Shown: positions 51,291-62,850 of the stretch, in pieces
How the letters are laid out: each line of letters starts with the position of its first letter
How positions within the stretch are numbered: the stretch's first letter is position 1
Source: Auanema rhodensis
Taxonomy: Eukaryota > Nematoda > Chromadorea > Rhabditida > Rhabditidae
Direction of reading: 5' to 3'
DNA length: 64,000 nt
Assembly: GCA_964057225.1 (NCBI GenBank)
Contig: OZ059895.1
Coordinates: 21,028,688 to 21,092,687, forward strand
Notes under the pieces: generated by a model
The model's input: only the letters and a program-made list of their open reading frames with translations
Databases searched by the model: none
What the model was told of the DNA's origin: nothing
Made by a program: the position numbers and the translations under genes

Positions 51291-53480
51291 ATTTACGTGA
51301 ACTTTAATTTATGCTAATTAAGTGTACACATGATATGCACTTGGTATGTAACTCGCTTCACGTGAAAGATAAAGAGATGCGGTTTTCAAAATTAGATTCC
51401 CCATGTCCATATTAGTCTAAAAACAAATTTTTATTAATATTGGTGCATGGTAACCATGACTTTGAAATTTACGTGAACTTTAATTTATGCTAATTAAGTG
51501 TACACATGATGTGCCTTTGGTATGTAACTCGCTTCACGTCGAAGATAAAGAGATGCGGTTTTCAAAATTAGATTCCCCATGTCCATATTAGTCTAAAAAC
51601 AAATTTTAATTAATATTGGTGCATGGTAACCATGACTTTGAAATTTACGTGAACTTTAATTTATGCTTATTAAGTGTACACGTGATGTGCACTTGGTATG
51701 TAACTCGCTTCACGTGAAAGATAAAGAGATGCGGTTTTCAAAATTAGATTCCCCATGTCCATATTAGTCTAAAAACAAATTTTTATTAATATTGGTGCAT
51801 GGTAACCATGACTTTGAAATTTACGTGAACTTCAATTTATGCTAATTAAGTGTACACGTGATGTGCACTTGGTATGTAACTCGCTTCACGTGAAAGATGA
51901 AGAGATGCGGTTTTCAAAATTAGATTCCCCATGTCCATATTAGTCTAAAAACAAATTTTTATTAATATTGGTGCATGGTAACCATGACTTTGAAATTTAC
52001 GTGAACTTTAATTTATGCTAATTAAGTGTACACCTGATGTGCACTTGGTATGTAACTCGCTTCACGTGAAAGATAAAGAGATGCGGTTTTCAAAATTAGA
52101 TTCCCCATTTCCATATTAGTCTAAAAACGAATTTTTATTGATATTGGTGCATGGTAACCATGACTTTGACATTTACGTGAACTTTAATTTATGCTTATTA
52201 AGTGTACACGTGATGTGCACTTGGTATGTAACTCGCTTCACGTGAAAGATAAAGAGATGCGGTTTTCAAAATTAGATTCTCCATGTCCATATTAGTCTAA
52301 AAACAAATTTTTATTAATATTGGTGCATGGTAACCATGACTTTGAAATTTACGTGAACTTTAATTTATGCTAATTAAGTGTACACATGATGTGCACTTGG
52401 TATGTTACTCGCTTCACGTGAAAGATAAAGAGATGCGGTTTTCAAAATAGATTCCCCATTTCCATATTAGTCTAAAAACAAATTTTTATTGATATTGGTG
52501 CATGGCAACCATGACTTTAAAATTTACGTGAACTTAAATTTATGCTAATTAAGTGTACACATGATGTGCACTTGGTATGTAACTCGCTTCACGTCAAAGA
52601 TAAAGAGATGCGGTTTTCAAAATTAGATTCCCCATGTCCATATTAGTCTAAAAACAAATTTTTATTGATATTGGTGCATGGTAACCATGACTTTGAAATT
52701 TACGTGAACTTTAATTTATGCTAATTAAGTGTACACCTGATGTGCACTTGGTATGTAACTCGCTTCACGTGAAAGATAAAGAGATGCGGTTTTCAAAATT
52801 AGATTCCCCATTTCCATATTAGTCTAAAAACGAATTTTTATTGATATTGGTGCATGGTAACCATGACTTTGACATTTACGTGAACTTTAATTTATGCTTA
52901 TTAAGTGTACACGTGATGTGCACTTGGTATGTAACTCGCTTCACGTGAAAGATAAAGAGATGCGGTTTTCAAAATTAGATTCCCCATGTCCATATTAGTC
53001 TAAAAACAAATTTTTATTAATATTGGTGCATGGTAACCATGACTTTGAAATTTACGTGAACTTTAATTTATGCTAATTAAGTGTACACATGATGTGCACT
53101 TGGTATGTTACTCGCTTCACGTGAAAGATAAAGAGATGCGGTTCTCAAAATAGATTCCCCATTTCCATATTAGTCTAAAAACAAATTTTTATTGATATTG
53201 GTGCATGGCAACCATGACTTTAAAATTTACGTGAACTTAAATTTATGCTAATTAAGTGTACACATGATGTGCACTTGGTATGTAACTCGCTTCACGTCAA
53301 AGATAAAGAGATGCGGTTTTCAAAATTAGATTCCCCATTTCCATGTTAGTCTAAAAACAAATTTTTATTGATATTGGTGCATGGCAACCATGACTTTAAA
53401 ATTTACGTGAACTTAAATTTATGCTAATTAAGTGTACACATGATGTGCACTTGGTATGTAACTCGCTTCACGTGAAAGAT
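51290..53480. repeat. Mixed stretch with a 4-monomer repeat
   Basis: TTTGACATTTACG at 52168 and 52871 (703 bp apart, four monomers) and GTTACTCGC at 52404 and 53107 show a shortened form of the 5-monomer unit upstream, with one CCATGTTAG monomer missing from the first copy. Private changes: GTCGAAGAT (about 51540), AAATTTTAATTAAT (about 51602) and AGATTCTCC (52276). Confidence 0.74.
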
Positions 53481-54460
53481 AAAGAGATGCGGTTTTCAAA
53501 ATTAGATTCCCCATGTCCATATTAGTCTAAAAACAAATTTTTATTGATATTGGTGCATGGTAACCATGACTTTGAAATTTACGTGAACTTTAATTTATGC
53601 TAATTAAATGTACACGTGATGTGCACTTGGTATGTAACTCGCTTCACGTGAAAGATGAAGAGATGCGGTTTTCAAAATTAGATTCCCCATGTCCATATTA
53701 GTCTAAAAACAAATTTTTATTAATATTGGTGCATGGTAACCATGACTTTGAAATTTACGTGAACTTTAATTTATGCTAATTAAGTGTACACATGATATGC
53801 ACTTGGTATGTAACTCGCTTCACGTGAAAGATAAAGAGATGCGGTTTTCAAAATAGATTCCCCATTTCCATATTAGTCTAAAAACAAATTTTTATTGATC
53901 TTGGTGCATGGCAACCATGACTTTAAAATTTACGTGAACTTTAATTTATGCTAATTAAGTGTACACATGATGTGCCTTTGGTATGTAACTCGCTTCACGT
54001 CAAAGATAAAGAGATGCGGTTTTCAAAATTAGATTCCCCATGTCCATATTAGTCTAAAAACAAATTTTTATTAATATTGGTGCATGGTAACCATGACTTT
54101 GAAATTTACGTGAACTTTAATTTATGCTAATTAAGTGTACACATGATGTGCGCTTGGTATGTAACTCGCTTCACGTGAAAGATAAAGAGATGCGGTTTTC
54201 AAAATTAGATTCCCCATTTCCATGTTAGTCTAAAAACAAATTTTTATTGATATTGGTGCATGGCAACCATGACTTTAAAATTTACGTGAACTTAAATTTA
54301 TGCTAATTAAGTGTACACATGATGTGCACTTGGTATGTCACTCGCTTCACGTCAAAGATAAAGAGATGCGGTTTTCAAAATTAGATTCCCCATGTCCATA
54401 TTAGTCTAAAAACAAATTTTTATTAATATTGGTGCATGGTAACCATGACTTTGAAATTTA
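53480..54460. repeat. Transposed copy of about 40.1-41.07 kb
   Basis: GATCTTGG (ATCTT at 53898) and GTCACTCGC (54337) match 40516 and 40955 at one offset, 13,382 bp (76 monomers plus 6). These markers otherwise occur only in the 42-monomer family left of 41 kb, so the segment has been copied back in over a long distance. It ends where GAACTTCAAT stands in place of GAACATTAAT. Confidence 0.77.
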
Positions 54461-54769
54461 CGTGAACTTCAATTTATGCTAATTAAGTGTACACGTGATG
54501 TGCACTTGGTATGTAACTCGCTTCACGTGAAAGATGAAGAGATGCGGTTTTCAAAATTAGATTCCCCATGTCCATATTAGTCTAAAAACAAATTTTTATT
54601 AATATTGGTGCATGGTAACCATGACTTTGAAATTTACGTGAACTTCAATTTATGCTAATTAAGTGTACACATGATATGCACTTGGTATGTAACTCGCTTC
54701 ACGTGAAAGATAAAGAGATGCGGTTTTCAAAATAGATTCCCCATTTCCATATTAGTCTAAAAACAAATT

Positions 54770-56460
54770 TTTATTGATATTGGTGCATGGCAACCATGAC
54801 TTTAAAATTTACGTGAACTTTAATTTATGCTAATTAAGTGTACACATGATGTGCACTTGGTATGTAACACGCTTTACGTCAAAGATAAAGAGATGCGGTT
54901 TTCAAAATTAGATTCCCCATGTCCATATTAGTCTAAAAACAAATTTTTATTGATATTGGTGCATGGTAACCATGACTTTGAAATTTACGTGAACTTTAAT
55001 TTATGCTAATTAAGTGTACACATGATGTGCGCTTGGTATGTAACTCGCTTCACGTTAAAGATAAAGAGATGCGGTTTTCAAAATTAGATTCCCCATTTCC
55101 ATATTAGTCTAAAAACAAATTTTTATTGATATTGGTGCATGGCAACCATGACTTTAAAATTTACGTGAACTTTAATTTATGCTAATTAAGTGTACACATG
55201 ATGTGCACTTGGTATGTAACTCGCTTCACGTCAAAGATAAAGAGATGCGGTTTTCAAAATTAGATTCCCCATGTCCATATTAGTCTAAAAACAAATTTTT
55301 ATTAATATTGGTGCATGGTAACCATGACTTTGAAATTTACGTGAACTTTAATTTATGCTAATTAAGTGTACACATGATGTGCACTTGGTATGTAACTCGC
55401 TTCACGTGAAAGATGAAGAGATGCGGTTTTCAAAAAAATTAGATTCCTCATGTCCATATTAGTCTAAAAACGATTTTTTATTGATATTGGTGCATGGTAA
55501 CCATGACTTTGAAATTTACGTGAACTTTAATTTATGCTTATTAAGTGTACACGTGATGTGCACTTGGTATGTAACTCGCTTCACGTGAAAGATAAAGGGA
55601 TGCGGTTTTCAAAATTAGATTCCCCATTTCCATATTAGTCTAAAAACAAATTTTTATTGATATTGGTGCATGGTAACCATGACTTTGAAATTTACGTGAA
55701 CTTTAATTTATGCTAATTAAGTGTACACATGATGTGCACTTGGTATGTAACTCGCTTCACGTGAAAGATAAAGGGATGCGGTTTTCAAAATTAGATTCCC
55801 CATGTTCATATTAGTCTAAAAACAAATTTTTATTAATATTGGTGCATGGTAACCATGACTTTGAAATTTACGTGAACTTTAATTTATGCTAATTAAGTGT
55901 ACACATGATATGCACTTGGTATGTAACTCGCTTCACGTGAAAGATAAAGAGATGCGGTTTTCAAAATAGATTCCCCATTTCCATATTAGTCTAAAAACAA
56001 ATTTTTATTGATATTGGTGCATGGCAACCATGACTTTGAAATTTACGTGAACTTTAATTTATGCTAATTAAGTGTACACATGATATGCACTTGGTATGTA
56101 ACTCGCTTCACGTCAAAGATAAAGAGATGCGGTTTTCAAAATTAGATTCCCCATGTCCATATTAGTCTAAAAACAAATTTTTATTAATATTGGTGCATGG
56201 AAACCATGACTTTGAAATTTACGTGAACTTTAATTTATGCTAATTAAGTGTACACATGATGTGCACTTGGTATGTAACTCGCTTCACGTGAAAGATGAAG
56301 AGATGCGGTTTTCAAAAAAATTAGATTCCTCATGTCCATATTAGTCTAAAAACGATTTTTTATTGATATTGGTGCATGGTAACCATGACTTTGAAATTTA
56401 CGTGAACTTTAATTTATGCTTATTAAGTGTACACGTGATGTGCACTTGGTATGTAACTCG
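54770..56460. repeat. Copy of about 47.73-49.42 kb at a 40-monomer offset
   Basis: The offset is 7,039 bp. Pairs: GTAACACGC 47825/54864 and the two +3 insertions 48392/55431 and 49274/56313. It carries the fourth occurrence of paired +3 insertions 882 bp apart. Monomer 55966-56140 combines GCAACC with TTTGAAATT, which breaks the usual GCAACC/TTTAAAATT linkage. Confidence 0.8.
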
Positions 56461-57200
56461 CTTCACGTGAAAGATAAACGGATGCGGTTTTCAAAATTAG
56501 ATTCCCCATTTCCATATTAGTCTAAAAACAAATTTTTATTGATATTGGTGCATGGTAACCATGACTTTGAAATTTACGTGAACTTCAATTTATGCTAATT
56601 AAGTGTACACGTGATGTGCACTTGGTATGTAACTCGCTTCACGTGAAAGATGAAGAGATGCGGTTTTCAAAATTAGATTCCCCATTTCCATATTAGTCTA
56701 AAAACAAATTTTTATTGATATTGGTGCATGGTAACCATGACTTTGAAATTTACGTGAACTTTAATTTATGCTAATTAAGTGTACACATGATGTGCACTTG
56801 GTATGTAACTCGCTTCACGTCAAAGATAAAGAGATGCGGTTTTCAAAATTAGATTCCCCATTTCCATATTAGTCTAAAAACAAATTTTTATTGATATTGG
56901 TGCATGGTAACCATGACTTTGAAATTTACGTGAACTTTAATTTATGCTAATTAAGTGTACACATGATGTGCACTTGGTATGTAACTCGCTTCACGTCAAA
57001 GATAAAGAGATGCGGTTTTCAAAATTAGATTCCCCATGTCCATATTAGTCTAAAAACAAATTTTTATTAATATTGGTGCATGGTAACCATGACTTTGAAA
57101 TTTACGTGAACTTTAATTTATGCTAATTAAGTGTACACATGATGTGCACTTGGTATGTAACTCGCTTCACGTGAAAGATGAAGAGATGCGGTTTTCAAAA
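56460..57200. repeat. Plain monomers between two expansion styles
   Basis: Monomers of common subtypes (CATTTCC, ATTGAT, CACGTC). Two adjacent near-identical CATTTCC/CACGTC monomers lie at about 56.68-57.02 kb. One private AAACGG for AAAGGG lies near 56478. I see no marker linking this stretch to a particular earlier block. Confidence 0.65.
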
Positions 57201-60200
57201 TTAGATTCCTCATGTCCATATTAGTCTAAAAACAAATTTTTATTGATATTGGTGCATGGCAACCATGACTTTAAAATTTACGTGAACTTTAATTTATGCT
57301 AATTAAGTGTACACATGATGTGCACTTGGTATGTAATTCGCTTCAAGTCAAAGATAAAGAGATGCGGTTTTCAAAATTAGATTCCCTATGTCCATATTAG
57401 TCTAAAAACAAATTTTTATTAATATTGGTGAATGGTAACCATGACTTTGAAATTTACGTGAACTTTAATTTATGCTAATTAAGTGTACACATGATGTGCA
57501 CTTGGTATGTAACTCGCTTCACGTGAAAGATGAAGAGATGCGGTTTTCAAAATTAGATTCCTCATGTCCATATTAGTCTAAAAACACATTTTTGTTGATA
57601 TAGGTGGATGGTAACCATGACTTTGAAATTTACGTGAACTTCAATTTATGCTAATTAAGTGTACACATGATGTGCACTTGGTATGTAATTCGCTTCAAGT
57701 CAAAGATAAAGAGATGCGGTTTTCAAAATTAGATTCCCTATGTCCATATTAGTCTAAAAACAAATTTTTATTAATATTGGTGAATGGTAACCATGACTTT
57801 GAAATTTACGTGAACTTTAATTTATGCTAATTAAGTGTACACATGATGTGCACTTGGTATGTAACTCGCTTCACGTGAAAGATGAAGAGATGCGGTTTTC
57901 AAAATTAGATTCCTCATGTCCATATTAGTCTAAAAACACATTTTTGTTGATATAGGTGGATGGTAACCATGACTTTGAAATTTACGTGAACTTTAATTTA
58001 TGCTAATTAAGTGTACACATGATGTGCACTTGGTATGTAACTCGCTTCACGTCAAAGATAAAGAGATGCGGTTTTCAAAATTAGATTCCCCATTTCCATA
58101 TTAGTCTAAAAACAAATTTTTATTGATATTGGTGCATGGTAACCATGACTTTGAAATTTACGTGAACTTTAATTTATGCTAATTAAGTGTACACATGATG
58201 TGCACTTGGTATGTAACTCGCTTCACGTCAAAGATAAAGAGATGCGGTTTTCAAAATTAGATTCCCCATGTCCATATTAGTCTAAAAACAAATTTTTATT
58301 GATATTGGTGCATGGTAACCATGACTTTGAAATTTACGTGAACTTTAATTTATGCTAATTAAGTGTACACATGATGTGCACTTGGTATGTAACTCGCTTC
58401 ACGTGAAAGATGAAGAGATGCGGTTTTCAAAATTAGATTCCTCATGTCCATATTAGTCTAAAAACAAATTTTTATTGATATTGGTGCATGGCAACCATGA
58501 CTTTAAAATTTACGTGAACTTTAATTTATGCTAATTAAGTGTACACATGATGTGCACTTGGTATGTAATTCGCTTCAAGTCAAAGATAAAGAGATGCGGT
58601 TTTCAAAATTAGATTCCCTATGTCCATATTAGTCTAAAAACAAATTTTTATTAATATTGGTGAATGGTAACCATGACTTTGAAATTTACGTGAACTTTAA
58701 TTTATGCTAATTAAGTGTACACATGATGTGCACTTGGTATGTAACTCGCTTCACGTGAAAGATGAAGAGATGCGGTTTTCAAAATTAGATTCCTCATGTC
58801 CATATTAGTCTAAACACACATTTTTGTTGATATAGGTGGATGGTAACCATGACTTTGAAATTTACGTGAACTTCAATTTATGCTAATTAAGTGTACACAT
58901 GATGTGCACTTGGTATGTAATTCGCTTCAAGTCAAAGATAAAGAGATGCGGTTTTCAAAATTAGATTCCCTATGTCCATATTAGTCTAAAAACAAATTTT
59001 TATTAATATTGGTGAATGGTAACCATGACTTTGAAATTTACGTGAACTTTAATTTATGCTAATTAAGTGTACACATGATGTGCACTTGGTATGTAACTCG
59101 CTTCACGTGAAAGATAAAGAGATGCGGTTTTCAAAATAGATTCCCCATTTCCATATTAGTCTAAAAACAAATTTTTATTGATATTGCTGCATGGCAACCA
59201 TGACTTTAAAATTTACGTGAACTTTAATTTATGCTAATTAAGTGTACACATGATGTGCACTTGGTATGTAACTCGCTTTACGTCAAAGATAAAGAGATGC
59301 GGTTTTCAAAATTAGATTCCCCATGTCCATATTAGTCTAAAAACAAATTTTTATTAATATTGGTGCATGGTAACCATGACTTTGAAATTTACGTGAACTT
59401 AAATTTATGCTAATTAAGTGTACACATGATGTGCACTTGGTATGTAACTCGCTTCACGTCAAAGATAAAGAGATGCGGTTTTCAAAATTAGATTCCCCAT
59501 GTCCATATTAGTCTAAAAACAAATTTTTATTAATATTGGTGAATGGTAACCATGACTTTGAAATTTACGTGAACTTTAATTTATGCTAATTAAGTGTACA
59601 CATGATGTGCACTTGGTATGTAACTCGCTTCACGTGAAAGATGAAGAGATGCGGTTTTCAAAATTAGATTCCTCATGTCCATATTAGTCTAAAAACAAAT
59701 TTTTATTGATATTGGTGCATGGCAACCATGACTTTGAAATTTACGTGAACTTTAATTTATGCTAATTAAGTGTACACATGATGTGCACTTGGTATGTAAC
59801 TCGCTTCACGTGAAAGATGAAGAGATGCGGTTTTCAAAATTAGATTCCTCATGTCCATATTAGTCTAAAAACAAATTTTTATTGATATTGGTGCATGGCA
59901 ACCATGACTTTAAAATTTACGTGAACTTTAATTTATGCTAATTAAGTGTACATATGATGTGCACTTGGTATGTAATTCGCTTCAAGTCAAAGATAAAGAG
60001 ATGCGGTTTTCAAAATTAGATTCCCTATGTCCATATTAGTCTAAAAACAAATTTTTATTAATATTGGTGAATGGTAACCATGACTTTGAAATTTACGTGA
60101 ACTTTAATTTATGCTAATTAAGTGTACACATGATGTGCACTTGGTATGTAACTCGCTTCACGTGAAAGATGAAGAGATGCGGTTTTCAAAATTAGATTCC

Positions 60201-62850
60201 TCATGTCCATATTAGTCTAAAAACACAATTTTGTTGATATAGGTGGATGGTAACCATGACTTTGAAATTTACGTGAACTTCAATTTATGCTAATTAAGTG
60301 TACACATGATGTGCACTTGGTATGTAATTCGCTTCAAGTCAAAGATAAAGAGATGCGGTTTTCAAAATTAGATTCCCTATGTCCATATTAGTCTAAAAAC
60401 AAATTTTTATTAATATTGGTGAATGGTAACCATGACTTTGAAATTTACGTGAACTTTAATTTATGCTAATTAAGTGTACACATGATGTGCACTTGGTATG
60501 TAACTCGCTTCACGTGAAAGATAAAGAGATGCGGTTTTCAAAATAGATTCCCCATTTCCATATTAGTCTAAAAACAAATTTTTATTGATATTGGTGCATG
60601 GTAACCATGACTTTGAAATTTACGTGAACTTTAATTTATGCTTATTAAGTGTACACGTGATGTGCACTTGGTATGTAACTCGCTTCACGTGAAAGATGAA
60701 GAGATGCGGTTTTCAAAATTAGATTCCTCATGTCCATATTAGTCTAAAAACGAATTTTTATTGATATTGGTGCATGGCAACCATGACTTTAAAATTTACG
60801 TGAACTTTAATTTATGCTAATTAAGTGTACATATGATGTGCACTTGGTATGTAATTCGCTTCAAGTCAAAGATAAAGAGATGCGGTTTTCAAAATTAGAT
60901 TCCCTATGTCCATATTAGTCTAAAAACAAATTTTTATTAATATTGGTGAATGGTAACCATGACTTTGAAATTTACGTGAACTTTAATTTATGCTAATTAA
61001 GTGTACACATGATGTGCACTTGGTATGTAACTCGCTTCACGTGAAAGATGAAGAGATGCGGTTTTCAAAATTAGATTCCTCATGTCCATATTAGTCTAAA
61101 AACACATTTTTGTTGATATAGGTGGATGGTAACCATGACTTTGAAATTTACGTGAACTTCAATTTATGCTAATTAAGTGTACACATGATGTGCACTTGGT
61201 ATGTAATTCGCTTCAAGTCAAAGATAAAGAGATGCGGTTTTCAAAATTAGATTCCCTATGTCCATATTAGTCTAAAAACAAATTTTTATTAATATTGGTG
61301 AATGGTAACCATGACTTTGAAATTTACGTGAACTTTAATTTATGCTAATTAAGTGTACACATGATGTGCACTTGGTATGTAACTCGCTTCACGTGAAAGA
61401 TAAAGAGATGCGGTTTTCAAAATAGATTCCCCATTTCCATATTAGTCTAAAAACAAATTTTTATTGATATTGCTGCATGGCAACCATGACTTTAAAATTT
61501 ACGTGAACTTTAATTTATGCTAATTAAGTGTACACATGATGTGCACTTGGTATGTAACTCGCTTTACGTCAAAGATAAAGAGATGCGGTTTTCAAAATTA
61601 GATTCCCCATGTCCATATTAGTCTAAAAACAAATTTTTATTAATATTGGTGCATGGTAACCATGACTTTGAAATTTACGTGAACTTAAATTTATGCTAAT
61701 TAAGTGTACACATGATGTGCACTTGGTATGTAACTCGCTTCACGTCAAAGATAAAGAGATGCGGTTTTCAAAATTAGATTCCCCATGTCCATATTAGTCT
61801 AAAAACAAATTTTTATTAATATTGGTGCATGGTAACCATGACTTTGAAATTTACGTGAACTTTAATTTATGCTAATTAAGTGTACACATGATGTGCACTT
61901 GGTATGTAACTCGCTTCACGTGAAAGATGAAGAGATGCGGTTTTCAAAATTAGATTCCTCATGTCCATATTAGTCTAAAAACAAATTTTTATTGATATTG
62001 GTGCATGGCAACCATGACTTTAAAATTTACGTGAACTTTAATTTATGCTAATTAAGTGTACACATGATGTGCACTTGGTATGTAATTCGCTTCAAGTCAA
62101 AGATAAAGAGATGCGGTTTTCAAAATTAGATTCCCTATGTCCATATTAGTCTAAAAACAAATTTTTATTAATATTGGTGAATGGTAACCATGACTTTGAA
62201 ATTTACGTGAACTTTAATTTATGCTAATTAAGTGTACACATGATGTGCACTTGGTATGTAACTCGCTTCACGTGAAAGATGAAGAGATGCGGTTTTCAAA
62301 ATTAGATTCCTCATGTCCATATTAGTCTAAAAACACATTTTTGTTGATATAGGTGGATGGTAACCATGACTTTGAAATTTACGTGAACTTCAATTTATGC
62401 TAATTAAGTGTACACATGATGTGCACTTGGTATGTAATTCGCTTCAAGTCAAAGATAAAGAGATGCGGTTTTCAAAATTAGATTCCCTATGTCCATATTA
62501 GTCTAAAAACAAATTTTTATTAATATTGGTGAATGGTAACCATGACTTTGAAATTTACGTGAACTTTAATTCATGCTAATTAAGTGTACACATGATGTGC
62601 ACTTGGTATGTAACTCGCTTCACGTGAAAGATAAAGAGATGCGGTTTTCAAAATAGATTCCCCATTTCCATATTAGTCTAAAAACAAATTTTTATTGATA
62701 TTGCTGCATGGCAACCATGACTTTAAAATTTACGTGAACTTTAATTTATGCTAATTAAGTGTACACATGATGTGCACTTGGTATGTAACTCGCTTTACGT
62801 CAAAGATAAAGAGATGCGGTTTTCAAAATTAGATTCCCCATGTCCATATT
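57200..62850. repeat. Short-period region with a GTAATTCGC/AAGTC core
   Basis: GTAATTCGCTTCAAGTC occurs at 57333, 57685, 58565, 58917, 59972, 60324, 60851, 61203, 62082 and 62434 and nowhere earlier in the window. The copies come in pairs 352 bp apart; pair starts are 1,232, 1,407, 879 and 1,231 bp apart (7, 8, 5 and 7 monomers). Between pairs lie GGTGAATGG monomers with CCCTATGTCC, AACACATTTTTGTTGATATAGG monomers, and ATTGCTGCATGGC at 59185, 61471 and 62702. Small, variable higher-order units thus replace the long blocks seen to the left. Confidence 0.82.
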
